Source: Enterobacter asburiae (GTDB lineage: Bacteria > Pseudomonadota > Gammaproteobacteria > Enterobacterales > Enterobacteriaceae). Taken from it: a DNA stretch of 64,000 nt. The notes beneath the pieces were generated by a model, which did not search any database, was not told the origin of the DNA, and worked only from the letters and a program-made list of their open reading frames with translations. Shown one piece after another: positions 8,765-17,385 of the stretch; the stretch's first letter is position 1; each line of letters opens with the position of its first letter. The translations under genes were made by a program, and so were the position numbers. The stretch is from NCBI RefSeq assembly GCF_024599655.1, contig NZ_CP102247.1, forward strand, positions 1,550,001 to 1,614,000, read 5' to 3'.

Positions 8765-9768
8765 TAGGCCAACTGCTTCCGGCTAATCAACGGCCCGTCA
8801 ATCTTCTTCATCGAGCGGTCCAGCACTTCCTCAATCACCGACGACAGCTCGTTCAGCTCAAACTTCGCCACATACCCGTCCGCCTTCACCTTGCGAATAT
8901 GGTCTTCGTTGGCGTTGCCGGAAAGAGAAGAGTGGATCACCACCGGAATATCTTTCAGTACCGGGTCGGTTTTGATTTTGCGCGTCAGCGTAAAACCGTC
9001 CATCTCTGGCATTTCGAGGTCGGTCAGCACCAGAGCGATCTTATCGGTGATCGGCACCCCTTCAGCCTGCGCCTGTGCCGCCAGCACGCCAATTTTCTCC
9101 CACGCTTCTTTGCCGGTGATATGCAGCTGTGCCGGGATCTCCATTGCCTGCAGACCTTTCTCCAGCATCGAGCGCGCCACTTTAGAGTCTTCCGCGACGA
9201 TGGCGACAGCGCCTGGCTTGATATGGAATTTGGTGGTCTTCAGGTTCGTGGCGTGCAGATCGTGATTGGCCGGGGTGATGTCATACAGGATCTGCTCAAC
9301 GTCCAGCACCATCGCCAGATCGTTGGTATCGGTCTTCTCGTCAAGGCACGCAATGCTGGTGATGTATCGACCGCTGACGGCGGTTTCCGCCGCGTGCACC
9401 TGCTTCCAGTCCAGACGCATGATGTTCTCAACCGATTCCACAGCAAACGCCTGCACGCTGCGCGCATATTCGGTGATCAGCAGAATGTTCAGCCCGGTGG
9501 TGGGCTTACAGCCCGCCACGGCGGCCAGATCAATCACCGGGATCACCTGATCGCGAATATTCACCATTCCCATCAGCGGTGACTTCATCCCGGCGGGTTT
9601 TGTGAACTCCGGCATCGGCACAATTTCACGCAGCTTAAAGACGTTAATGCCAAACAGCTCAGATTTATTTTCGTTCAGAGAGGTGCCAAGACGGAACAGC
9701 AACAGTTCAAAACGGTTCGACAGGGTCAGATTCGCCCTGTCATCAATATCTTTCTGGAAATTATCCAT
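8764..9768 (-). CDS. cheV: Chemotaxis protein CheV (CheW-like domain fused to a response-regulator receiver)
   Basis: The 334-residue hybrid coupling protein has a CheW-like domain at about residues 18-165 (ending in LAMVLDVEQIL) and a receiver domain at about 185-320. The receiver has the acidic pocket in VAEDSKVAR near residue 193, the phosphoacceptor Asp250 in VLTDLEMPEMDG, and a later conserved lysine near VAKFEL. CheV links methyl-accepting receptors to CheA and can be phosphorylated to tune adaptation. E. coli K-12 lacks it, but Salmonella has cheV beside nuoN, the same place as here. It stands alone and is not in a flagellar operon. The start ATG follows a GAG-rich site. Confidence 0.93.
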   Translation of the reverse strand: MDNFQKDIDDRANLTLSNRFELLLFRLGTSLNENKSELFGINVFKLREIVPMPEFTKPAGMKSPLMGMVNIRDQVIPVIDLAAVAGCKPTTGLNILLITEYARSVQAFAVESVENIMRLDWKQVHAAETAVSGRYITSIACLDEKTDTNDLAMVLDVEQILYDITPANHDLHATNLKTTKFHIKPGAVAIVAEDSKVARSMLEKGLQAMEIPAQLHITGKEAWEKIGVLAAQAQAEGVPITDKIALVLTDLEMPEMDGFTLTRKIKTDPVLKDIPVVIHSSLSGNANEDHIRKVKADGYVAKFELNELSSVIEEVLDRSMKKIDGPLISRKQLA

Positions 9769-9832
9769 TCTACCCTCGAGAGAAATGCTGACCTTTTAAT
9801 CGTTATCGGCATCCTGAGGGAAAAATGAAGGA

Positions 9833-10750
9833 CTAAACGCTGACCTGAGCGAAATCTTCGGCCAGCTCACATTCCGGGAACAGCGCGCGGCACTCTGCCA
9901 GCAGGCCTGCGCATCCCCGCGCGTCGTAGCGCGAGCTGACATGGGTGACGATGAGCCGCCCGACGCCCGCGTCACGGGCAAGCTGCGCCGCCTGACGCGT
10001 GGAGCTGTGGCCCCGGCTGTTGGCTTTCTCTTCCATCGCGGTTTCAAGCGTCGCTTCATGCACCATCACGTCCACGCCCTGGGCCAGCGTGAGCGCCGCC
10101 GGGCAGGGTGCCGTATCGCCAAAAATCGCCAGTTTTTTGCCCGGCTGCGGTGCGGCGAGATAATCCTGGCCGTTGATGACGCGTCCGTCCTCCAGCGTGA
10201 CGGTCTCTCCGTGCTTCAGACGCTGGAACAACGGCCCGGGTTTTACGCCGTCTGCCATCAGCGCGGCGGCATCCAGCGCGCCGGGTTTGTCATGCGCCTC
10301 AATGCGGTAGCCATAGCACTCCACAGGATGATTGAGCGGTTGAGCAGTAACCCGATAATCCCCGTCATCGAATACCAGGCCTTCGGTAATCTCAACGACC
10401 TCCAGCGGATAATCGGTCCATGACCCGCTCAGGCGCAGCGTAGCTTCAACAAATTCACTAATACCCGCAGGCCCGTAAATCGTCAGCGGGTTGGCGTTAC
10501 CGGCCATCGAGCGGCTGCACAGCAGGCCGGGAAGGCCAAACAGGTGGTCGCCATGCAGATGGGTGATAAAAATGTTATCCAGCTTGCCGGGGTGATAAGC
10601 GGTGTGTAACAGCTGATGCTGCGTCCCTTCACCACAGTCAAACAGCCACAGCCCGCCACGGGTGGGGTGCTTAAGATCCAGCAGGATCGCCGTCACGTTC
10701 CGTGAGCGGGTTGGCACGCCAGCGGACGTACCCAGAAAAATCAGTTCCAT
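9833..10750 (-). CDS. rbn: Ribonuclease BN / tRNase Z
   Basis: A 305-residue metallo-beta-lactamase-fold nuclease of the ElaC/RNase Z family. The dizinc motif H64xH66xD68H69 (THLHGDHLFGLPG) is complete. GTSAGVPTRSRN at residues 7-18 is also typical, and later metal ligands are in IFGDT and in VTHVSSRY near the C-terminus. In E. coli the enzyme trims tRNA 3' ends lacking encoded CCA and can act as an endo- and exonuclease. The gene is transcribed away from elaA, with both starts within about 70 bases, as in E. coli. The old name is elaC. Confidence 0.95.
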   Translation of the reverse strand: MELIFLGTSAGVPTRSRNVTAILLDLKHPTRGGLWLFDCGEGTQHQLLHTAYHPGKLDNIFITHLHGDHLFGLPGLLCSRSMAGNANPLTIYGPAGISEFVEATLRLSGSWTDYPLEVVEITEGLVFDDGDYRVTAQPLNHPVECYGYRIEAHDKPGALDAAALMADGVKPGPLFQRLKHGETVTLEDGRVINGQDYLAAPQPGKKLAIFGDTAPCPAALTLAQGVDVMVHEATLETAMEEKANSRGHSSTRQAAQLARDAGVGRLIVTHVSSRYDARGCAGLLAECRALFPECELAEDFAQVSV

Positions 10751-10821
10751 AACGCAATCAGCCCTTTGCCGAACGGGGAGGGGTTTAGTATAACGTGATG
10801 AACCCCAGGAAGGAGACTGAC

Positions 10822-11283
10822 ATGATCCAGTGGCAAGATTTACATCATAGTGACCTCACCGTTCATTCGCTTTACGCGCTGCTGAAGCTGCGCTGCGAAG
10901 TGTTTGTTGTGGAACAGACCTGCCCGTATCAGGACATCGACGGCGATGACCTCGTTGGCGAGAATCGTCATATCCTCGGCTGGCGCGATAACGAGCTGGT
11001 GGCGTATGCGAGGATTCTGAAAAGCGAAGACGATTTTCAGCCCGTGGCGATCGGTCGGGTCATCATCAGCGGTAACGCGCGCGGTGAAAAACTGGGCTAT
11101 CAGCTGATGGAAAAAACGCTGGAGGCGTGCCGGAAACAGTGGCCGGACAAGGCGTTATACCTGGGCGCGCAGGCGCACCTGCAGTCGTTCTATGCCCACT
11201 TTGGCTTCACGCCGGTAACGGAAGTGTATGACGAAGACGGTATTCCCCACATCGGCATGGCGCGAGAAGTGAAACAGGCGTAA
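10822..11283 (+). CDS. elaA: GNAT family N-acetyltransferase ElaA
   Basis: The 153-residue GNAT-fold protein matches E. coli ElaA in length once the ATG after the AAGGAG ribosome-binding site (10809-10814) is used; an in-frame upstream ATG would add nine residues without a ribosome-binding site. The acetyl-CoA binding stretch is IGRVIISGNARGEKLGYQLM near residues 80-100, where RGEKLG stands in for the usual Q/RxxGxG/A. It also has FVVEQTCPYQDIDGDD, a family signature near residue 25. The substrate is unknown. It is divergent from rbn and followed by elaB. Confidence 0.93.
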   Translation: MIQWQDLHHSDLTVHSLYALLKLRCEVFVVEQTCPYQDIDGDDLVGENRHILGWRDNELVAYARILKSEDDFQPVAIGRVIISGNARGEKLGYQLMEKTLEACRKQWPDKALYLGAQAHLQSFYAHFGFTPVTEVYDEDGIPHIGMAREVKQA

Positions 11284-11336
11284 TGGCATCTCGTTGGCTA
11301 TAGTTAGCGGACTGGTGTACTAACATGGAGAAAAAT

Positions 11337-11642
11337 ATGTCATTTCAATCCTGGGATACCCGTATCGACGACGACCTGGCCTTACTGAGCGAAACGCTGG
11401 AAGAGGTGTTACGTTCCTCGGGCGACCCTGCCGATCAGAAATATATTGAGCTAAAAGCCCGTGCCGAGCAGGCGCTGCATGAAGTGAAAAACCGCGTCAG
11501 CCATGCGTCAGATACTTACTACTACCGTGCCAAAAAAGCGGTGTATCGTGCCGATGATTACGTGCATGAAAAACCGTGGCAGGGTATTGGGGTGGGTGCC
11601 GCCGTGGGGCTGGTGCTGGGGCTGCTGTTAGCCCGTCGTTAA
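11337..11642 (+). CDS. elaB: ElaB, DUF883-family C-tail-anchored ribosome-associated membrane protein
   Basis: A 101-residue protein of the ElaB/YgaM/YqjD family. The N-terminal three quarters are hydrophilic and helical (ETLEEVLRSSGDPADQKYIELKAR), and a single C-terminal transmembrane helix (GIGVGAAVGLVLGLLLARR) anchors it in the inner membrane. In E. coli these proteins are induced in stationary phase under RpoS and bind ribosomes through the N-terminal part. The start was chosen at 11337 because TGGAG precedes it at the right spacing and it gives the family length. An earlier in-frame ATG at 11325 overlaps that ribosome-binding site. Confidence 0.93.
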   Translation: MSFQSWDTRIDDDLALLSETLEEVLRSSGDPADQKYIELKARAEQALHEVKNRVSHASDTYYYRAKKAVYRADDYVHEKPWQGIGVGAAVGLVLGLLLARR

Positions 11643-11643
11643 C

Positions 11644-11658
11644 AGCGTTTTAAACGCT
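11644..11658 (+). terminator. Palindrome just after elaB, possible weak terminator
   Basis: AGCGTTT-T-AAACGCT is a perfect 7-bp inverted repeat one base after the elaB stop. It lacks a clean T tract, so termination is only likely. Confidence 0.4.
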
Positions 11659-11676
11659 TAACCACTCCCTATACGT

Positions 11677-11711
11677 GGGTACTGCTATTTATGGTCAGTA
11701 CCCCGTATAAT
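11677..11711 (+). promoter_or_regulatory. menF promoter with overlapping inverted repeat
   Basis: A consensus -10 TATAAT lies at 11706-11711, 27 bases before the menF GTG. Directly upstream, GGGTACTG (11677-11684) and CAGTACCC (11696-11703) form a perfect 8-bp inverted repeat with an 11-base spacer that covers the expected -35 region. No good -35 hexamer is seen. The arrangement suggests an activator or repressor site, but the factor is unknown. Confidence 0.55.
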
Positions 11712-11738
11712 ACGAGGTTTTAACAGGGAGAGGTTCGC

Positions 11739-13034
11739 GTGAATTCGATTTTCCTCGCGCTGGAGCAACTGCGTACCCAGCTATCGCAAGCGTTACCCGC
11801 AGCACCCGGCATACGTCATTTCGACGTCTCTTTCCCGTTAAACGACGCCTTCGATCCCCTCGCCTGGCTGGGCGAGCAGCAGTGTTATCCGCAGTTTTAC
11901 TGGCAGCAGCGTAACGGCGATGAAGAGCTGGCCGCGCTGGGGGCAGTCACCCAATTTCCCTCTCTGGCATTAGCCTCGCAGTTTTTGCGCGAGCAAAACG
12001 CGGCAGGTGATACCCGTATCTGCGGCCTGAACGCCTTTAACCCGGAGCAGGGCAGCCTCTTTTTACCGCGACTGCTCTGGCGACGCACCGCTGGTAACGC
12101 CACGCTGCGCCTGCAGCTGTGGAGCGACCGCTCGCTTGAGGAGGATGCTCGCGCCGCGCTGGATTTTTTACAGCAGCTCCGTCCCGCGAGATCTATCCGT
12201 CCGCTCTCCGTTCAGGTTGAGCACGAAACCCATCAGCCGCAGCAGGCCGAATGGCTGAAGCTTATCCGCACGGCGACGGAGACCATCGCGCGCGGTGATT
12301 TTGAAAAAGTGGTTCTCGCCCGGGCAACCGATCTGCAGTTTACGCAGCCCGTTAACCCTGTCGCGCTGATGGCGGCCAGCCGCGGCCTGAATTTACACTG
12401 CTACCATTTCTGCATGGTATTCGACGCCAGCAACGCGTTTCTTGGCTCTACGCCGGAGCGTCTGTGGCGGCGGCGCGGCAAGCTGCTGCGCACGGAAGCG
12501 CTGGCGGGCACCGTTGCCAGCCATACCGATGATAGCCAGGCCCAGCGTCTCGGCGAGTGGTTGCTTAACGATGATAAAAACCAGCGCGAAAATATGCTGG
12601 TCGTGGAAGATATCTGTCAGCGTCTTCAGCACCATACGCAGACGCTTGAGGTACTGCCCGCCCAGGTGGTGCGCCTGCGTAAGGTGCAGCATTTGCGCCG
12701 CTGTATCTGGACCGAGCTCAAACAGGCCGATGATGAGCAGTGTCTGCTCATGTTACAGCCGACCGCGGCCGTTGCCGGATTACCCCGACAGCCTGCGCGC
12801 GAGTTTATCCAGAAGGTTGAGCCCTTTAACCGCGAATGGTACGCCGGTTCGGCCGGGTACTTATCCCCCGAACAGAGTGAGTTCTGCGTGGCGTTGCGCT
12901 CCGCGCGCGTTCTGGAGGACTCTCTGCGGCTCTACGCCGGCGCCGGTATTGTCAGCGGGTCTGACCCGGAGCAGGAGTGGCAGGAGATTGAAAACAAAGC
13001 CGCCGGATTGCGCTCTCTGCTCCTAAGGGATTAA
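11739..13034 (+). CDS. menF: Isochorismate synthase MenF
   Basis: The first committed enzyme of menaquinone synthesis converts chorismate to isochorismate. The 431-residue length equals that of E. coli MenF. The C-terminal chorismate-binding domain begins near residue 170 with ARGDFEKVVLARATDL, containing the catalytic lysine near 190. It continues through STPERLWRRRGKLLRTEALAGT (catalytic acid region) and ends in YAGAGIVSGSDPEQEWQEIENK, the Mg-binding signature. The start is GTG, with GGGAGAGG eight bases upstream. The gene is separated from menD by 88 bases, so menD may have its own promoter. Confidence 0.95.
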   Translation: MNSIFLALEQLRTQLSQALPAAPGIRHFDVSFPLNDAFDPLAWLGEQQCYPQFYWQQRNGDEELAALGAVTQFPSLALASQFLREQNAAGDTRICGLNAFNPEQGSLFLPRLLWRRTAGNATLRLQLWSDRSLEEDARAALDFLQQLRPARSIRPLSVQVEHETHQPQQAEWLKLIRTATETIARGDFEKVVLARATDLQFTQPVNPVALMAASRGLNLHCYHFCMVFDASNAFLGSTPERLWRRRGKLLRTEALAGTVASHTDDSQAQRLGEWLLNDDKNQRENMLVVEDICQRLQHHTQTLEVLPAQVVRLRKVQHLRRCIWTELKQADDEQCLLMLQPTAAVAGLPRQPAREFIQKVEPFNREWYAGSAGYLSPEQSEFCVALRSARVLEDSLRLYAGAGIVSGSDPEQEWQEIENKAAGLRSLLLRD

Positions 13035-13122
13035 TACTGAATCGCGCAATCCCGATTCATATCAAAATTCCAATTTTTTCTATTATCTATACTGTGTCGC
13101 ATTCTTGATACCGGACAATCTC

Positions 13123-14793
13123 ATGTCAGTAAGTTCTTTTAACCGACGCTGGGCGGCGGTGATCCTTGAAGCCCTGACGCGCCATGGCGTCAGGCACGTG
13201 TGTATTGCACCGGGTTCTCGCTCAACGCCGCTGACGCTGGCGGCTGCTGAAAACCGGGCGTTGATTCACCACACCCATTTTGATGAACGCGGCCTCGGCC
13301 ATCTTGCGCTGGGTCTGGCGAAGGTCAGCAAAGAACCTGTGGCGGTGATCGTCACCTCCGGTACCGCCGTGGCAAATCTCTATCCGGCCCTGATTGAAGC
13401 CGGGTTAACCGGTGAAAAACTGATCTTACTGACGGCCGATCGCCCCCCTGAGCTTATCGACTGCGGCGCTAATCAGGCCATTCGCCAGCCGGGGCTCTTT
13501 TCATCGCATCCTTCGCAGACGATTTCGTTACCGCGTCCCACCCAGGATATTCCGGCAAGCTGGCTGGTCTCCACCGTCGATCACGCCATGGAGACGTTGC
13601 GCAGCGGGGCGTTGCATATCAACTGCCCGTTTGCCGAGCCGCTGTACGGTGAGCTGGACGACACGGGTCTTGACTGGCAGCAGTGCCTTGGCGACTGGTG
13701 GGAGAGTGAAAAACCGTGGCTGCGCGAGCAGACGCATCTTGAGAGCGCGAAGCAGCGCGACTGGTTCTTCTGGCGGCAGAAGCGCGGCGTGGTGATCGCC
13801 GGGCGCATGAGCGCCGCCGAAGGCAAGCTGGTCGCCGAATGGGCGCAAACCCTTGGCTGGCCGCTGATAGGCGACGTGCTTTCCCAGACCGGTCAGCCGC
13901 TGCCGTGCGCCGACCTCTGGCTGGGGAATGCCAAAGCGGTCACCGAACTGGCGCAGGCGCAGATTGTGGTTCAGCTTGGATCGAGTTTGACCGGCAAACG
14001 CTTACTGCAGTGGCAGGCCACCTGCACGCCGGAAGAGTACTGGCTGGTGGACGCGCTGGAAGGGCGGCTTGACCCGGCGCACCACCGCGGCCGTCGTCTG
14101 GTCAGCAGCATCGATACCTGGCTGACGCTTCATCCGGCTGAGAAACGCAAGCCCTGGGCGGTGGCCATTCCGGACCTTTCGCGCCAGGCGTGGGAACTGA
14201 CCAAAGCGCACTGTGAAGCGTTTAGCGAAGCCGGGCTGGCGCACCGCATTCGCCAGTGCCTGCCTGAACAGGGGCAGCTGTTTGTCGGCAACAGCCTGGT
14301 CGTGCGGCTGATTGACGCATTTTCGAAGCTTCCCGCGGGCTACCCGGTTTACAGCAACCGCGGTGCCAGCGGCATCGACGGGCTGATCTCCACGGCGGCG
14401 GGCGTGCAGCGCGCCAGCGCGAAATCGACGCTGGCGATCGTGGGCGATCTCTCCGCGCTCTACGATCTCAACGCGCTGGCGCTGCTGCGTCAGGCGTCTG
14501 CCCCTTTTGTGCTGATTGTGGTCAACAACAACGGCGGACAGATTTTCTCCCTGCTGCCAACGCCGCAGAGCGAGCGTGAGCGCTTCTATCTGATGCCGCA
14601 GAACGTGCAGTTCGAACACGCCGCGGCGATGTTTAGCCTGAAATACCATCGCCCGGAAAGCTGGGAACAGCTGGACGCGGCGTTAAGCAGCGCCTGGAAG
14701 CAGCCGGGTGCGACGCTGATTGAGCTGGTGGTGAACGATGCTGACGGTGCGCAGGCCCTGCAAAGCCTGCTGGCGCAGGTGAGCCAGTTGTGA
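13123..14793 (+). CDS. menD: SEPHCHC synthase MenD (ThDP-dependent)
   Basis: MenD joins 2-oxoglutarate to isochorismate, giving 2-succinyl-5-enolpyruvyl-6-hydroxy-3-cyclohexene-1-carboxylate with release of CO2. With the ATG at 13123 the protein has 556 residues, exactly the E. coli length; an upstream in-frame start would add six residues. The N-terminal pyrimidine-binding domain holds the catalytic glutamate in HHTHFDERGLGHLALG (near residue 55). The C-terminal ThDP motif starts with G441-D442-L443 and ends in the VVNNNGGQIF segment (467-476). Its stop overlaps the menH GTG by four bases. Confidence 0.96.
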   Translation: MSVSSFNRRWAAVILEALTRHGVRHVCIAPGSRSTPLTLAAAENRALIHHTHFDERGLGHLALGLAKVSKEPVAVIVTSGTAVANLYPALIEAGLTGEKLILLTADRPPELIDCGANQAIRQPGLFSSHPSQTISLPRPTQDIPASWLVSTVDHAMETLRSGALHINCPFAEPLYGELDDTGLDWQQCLGDWWESEKPWLREQTHLESAKQRDWFFWRQKRGVVIAGRMSAAEGKLVAEWAQTLGWPLIGDVLSQTGQPLPCADLWLGNAKAVTELAQAQIVVQLGSSLTGKRLLQWQATCTPEEYWLVDALEGRLDPAHHRGRRLVSSIDTWLTLHPAEKRKPWAVAIPDLSRQAWELTKAHCEAFSEAGLAHRIRQCLPEQGQLFVGNSLVVRLIDAFSKLPAGYPVYSNRGASGIDGLISTAAGVQRASAKSTLAIVGDLSALYDLNALALLRQASAPFVLIVVNNNGGQIFSLLPTPQSERERFYLMPQNVQFEHAAAMFSLKYHRPESWEQLDAALSSAWKQPGATLIELVVNDADGAQALQSLLAQVSQL

Positions 14794-15566
14794 TCCTCTC
14801 TGGCGTCCAGCAGGCCGGAAAACCAGGCTATCCCTGGCTGGTCTTTTTGCACGGTTTTTCCGGTGACTGCCGCGAGTGGCAGAGGGTCGGTGAAGGGCTC
14901 AGCGATTACCCCCGGCTGTACCTGGATTTGCCGGGGCACGGTGGATCCCAGGATCTTGGCGTGACGGGGTTTGACGAGATGAGCACGTTGCTCACCCGAA
15001 CCTTTCTTAGTTACAACATACTGAAATTCTGGCTCATCGGGTACTCCCTCGGCGGCCGCATTGCGATGTTCCATGCCTGCCAGCAGCCGAAGGGGCTGCA
15101 GGGTGTGATGGTGGAGGGAGGACATCCGGGCCTGCAGGATGCCGAGGCGCGAAATGCGCGGCTGGCGTCCGACCGCCGCTGGGCAACACGTTTTCGCACC
15201 GAACCGCTGGAGAAGGTGTTCACTGACTGGTATCAACAGCCCGTGTTCGCCTCCCTCACGGACGCCCAGCGCGAGGCGCTGATTACCCTGCGCAGCCAGA
15301 ACAACGGCGCGACGCTGGCGATGATGCTCGAGGCTACCTCGCTGGCCGTGCAGCCGGATTTGCGTGCCGCGCTTAGCGCACGCGATTTCTCTTTTGACTA
15401 TCTCTATGGCGAACGGGATGAGAAGTTCGCGGCCCTTTCCGCGGAAGTGAACGCCGTTCGCCATGCCATTCCCAATGCCGGACACAACGCCCACCGGGAG
15501 AACCCCGATGCGGTTATCGCGAGTCTGGCTCAGATACTGCGTTATCGAATAAAGGACACTCTATGA
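14790..15566 (+). CDS. menH: SHCHC synthase MenH (alpha/beta hydrolase fold)
   Basis: MenH removes pyruvate from the MenD product to give 2-succinyl-6-hydroxy-2,4-cyclohexadiene-1-carboxylate. The complete catalytic triad is visible at the family positions: Ser86 in GYSLGGR, Asp210 in GERDEKF and His232 in GHNAHREN. The oxyanion region HGFSGD lies near the N-terminus. The protein has 258 residues, six more than E. coli at the C-terminal end (RYRIKDTL). Translation starts at GTG overlapping the menD stop, and its own stop overlaps the menB ATG. Confidence 0.95.
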   Translation: MILSGVQQAGKPGYPWLVFLHGFSGDCREWQRVGEGLSDYPRLYLDLPGHGGSQDLGVTGFDEMSTLLTRTFLSYNILKFWLIGYSLGGRIAMFHACQQPKGLQGVMVEGGHPGLQDAEARNARLASDRRWATRFRTEPLEKVFTDWYQQPVFASLTDAQREALITLRSQNNGATLAMMLEATSLAVQPDLRAALSARDFSFDYLYGERDEKFAALSAEVNAVRHAIPNAGHNAHRENPDAVIASLAQILRYRIKDTL

Positions 15567-16420
15567 TCTATCCTGATGAAAACATGCTCTACGCCCCGGT
15601 TGAATGGCAGGACTGCTCCGAAGGCTACACCGACATTCGTTACCACAAATCCACCGACGGCATTGCCAAAATCACCATCAACCGTCCGCAGGTGCGTAAC
15701 GCCTTCCGTCCGCTGACCGTGAAAGAGATGATTCAGGCCCTGGCGGATGCGCGCTACGACGATAACATCGGCGTGATTGTCCTGACCGGCGAAGGCGATA
15801 AGGCGTTCTGCTCCGGTGGCGATCAGAAAGTGCGCGGCGACTACGGCGGATACCAGGACGATGCGGGCACGCACCACCTGAACGTTCTCGATTTCCAGCG
15901 TCAGATCCGCACCTGTCCAAAACCGGTGGTGGCGATGGTGGCAGGCTACTCCATCGGCGGCGGTCACGTGCTGCACATGATGTGCGATCTGACCATTGCC
16001 GCCGAGAACGCCATCTTCGGCCAGACCGGTCCGAAAGTGGGGTCCTTCGACGGCGGCTGGGGCGCGTCCTACATGGCGCGCATCGTCGGGCAGAAAAAAG
16101 CCCGTGAAATTTGGTTCCTGTGCCGTCAGTACAACGCCCAGGAAGCGCTGGATATGGGCCTGGTGAATACCGTGGTGCCGATTGCCGATCTCGAAAAAGA
16201 GACCGTACGCTGGTGCCGCGAAATGCTGCAAAACAGCCCGATGGCGCTGCGCTGCCTGAAGGCCGCGCTCAACGCCGACTGTGACGGCCAGGCGGGTCTG
16301 CAGGAGCTGGCGGGCAACGCCACCATGTTGTTCTACATGACCGAAGAGGGTCAGGAAGGGCGCAACGCGTTTAACGAAAAACGCCAGCCGGACTTCAGCA
16401 AATACAAACGGAACCCGTAA
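15563..16420 (+). CDS. menB: 1,4-dihydroxy-2-naphthoyl-CoA synthase MenB
   Basis: A crotonase-fold enzyme that cyclises O-succinylbenzoyl-CoA to DHNA-CoA. The 285-residue length equals that of E. coli MenB. Crotonase signatures are clear: RPQVRNAFRPLTVKEM near residue 40, the oxyanion-hole segment SGGDQKVRGDYGGY near 85, and AGYSIGGGHVLHMMCDLTIA near residues 128-147. The C-terminal NEKRQPDFSKYKRNP is characteristic of MenB. The gene overlaps menH by four bases and menC by one base (TAATG). Confidence 0.97.
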   Translation: MIYPDENMLYAPVEWQDCSEGYTDIRYHKSTDGIAKITINRPQVRNAFRPLTVKEMIQALADARYDDNIGVIVLTGEGDKAFCSGGDQKVRGDYGGYQDDAGTHHLNVLDFQRQIRTCPKPVVAMVAGYSIGGGHVLHMMCDLTIAAENAIFGQTGPKVGSFDGGWGASYMARIVGQKKAREIWFLCRQYNAQEALDMGLVNTVVPIADLEKETVRWCREMLQNSPMALRCLKAALNADCDGQAGLQELAGNATMLFYMTEEGQEGRNAFNEKRQPDFSKYKRNP

Positions 16421-17385
16421 TGCGTCGCGCGCAGGTTTACCGCTGGCAGATACCGATGGACGCGGGCGTGGTGCTGCGTGAACGGCGGTTAAAAACCCGT
16501 GACGGCTTCTTCGTGCATCTGCAGCAGGACGAGCGGGAAGGCTGGGGCGAGATTTCGCCTCTGCCGGGTTTTAGTCTGGAGTCGCTGGATGACGCGCAGT
16601 CAGCATTGCTGGCGTGGGCAGACGCGTGGCGCGCGGGCGCGGATCCGGCGTTGCCGGACGTGCCTTCCGCGGCTTTTGGTATCAGCTGCGCGCTGGCGGA
16701 GCTCGACGGTAGCCTGCCTGAAGAGGCTAACTACCGCGCGGCACCGCTCTGCACGGGCGATCCTGACGAGCTGTTCGCGCTGCTCTCCGCCATGCCGGGC
16801 GAGAAAGTGGCGAAAATTAAAGTCGGTCTCTACGAGGCGGTGCGCGACGGCATGGTCGCCAACCTGCTGCTGGAGGCGATCCCCGATCTTCATCTGCGTC
16901 TGGACGCTAACCGCGCCTGGACGCCGCTCAAGGCGCAGCAGTTTGCAAAGTACGTTAACCCGGCGTACCGCAGCCGCATTGCCTTCCTGGAAGAGCCGTG
17001 CAAAACCCGCGACGATTCGCGCGCGTTTGCCCGCGAAACGGGGATTGCCATCGCCTGGGATGAAAGCCTGCGCGAGGACGATTTTGAATTTGTCGCCGAG
17101 CCTGGCGTCAGCGCGGTGGTGATTAAACCAACGCTGACCGGCAGCCTGGCGAAGGTGCGCGAGCAGGTCTCGGCGGCGCACGCGCTGGGGCTGACGGCGG
17201 TCATCAGCTCGTCGATTGAGTCCAGCCTTGGGCTGACCCAGCTGGCGCGCATTGCCGCCTGGCTAACGCCGGACACGATCCCCGGCCTCGACACGCTGAA
17301 CCTGATGCAGGCTCAGCTTGTCCGCACGTGGCCGGACAGCGCGCTGCCGTGCTTCGACGTCTCGGCGCTGGAGCCGCTGCGATGA
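16420..17385 (+). CDS. menC: o-succinylbenzoate synthase MenC (enolase superfamily)
   Basis: MenC dehydrates SHCHC to o-succinylbenzoate in the menaquinone pathway. The 321-residue protein shows the enolase-superfamily barrel with the KxK motif at Lys132/Lys134 (AKIKVGLYE), metal ligands in LRLDANRAW and AFLEEPCK, and the WDESLRED segment that supplies the third ligand. A second catalytic lysine is in VVIKPTLTGSL. It is one residue longer than E. coli MenC. The stop overlaps the menE ATG by four bases. Confidence 0.95.
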   Translation: MRRAQVYRWQIPMDAGVVLRERRLKTRDGFFVHLQQDEREGWGEISPLPGFSLESLDDAQSALLAWADAWRAGADPALPDVPSAAFGISCALAELDGSLPEEANYRAAPLCTGDPDELFALLSAMPGEKVAKIKVGLYEAVRDGMVANLLLEAIPDLHLRLDANRAWTPLKAQQFAKYVNPAYRSRIAFLEEPCKTRDDSRAFARETGIAIAWDESLREDDFEFVAEPGVSAVVIKPTLTGSLAKVREQVSAAHALGLTAVISSSIESSLGLTQLARIAAWLTPDTIPGLDTLNLMQAQLVRTWPDSALPCFDVSALEPLR

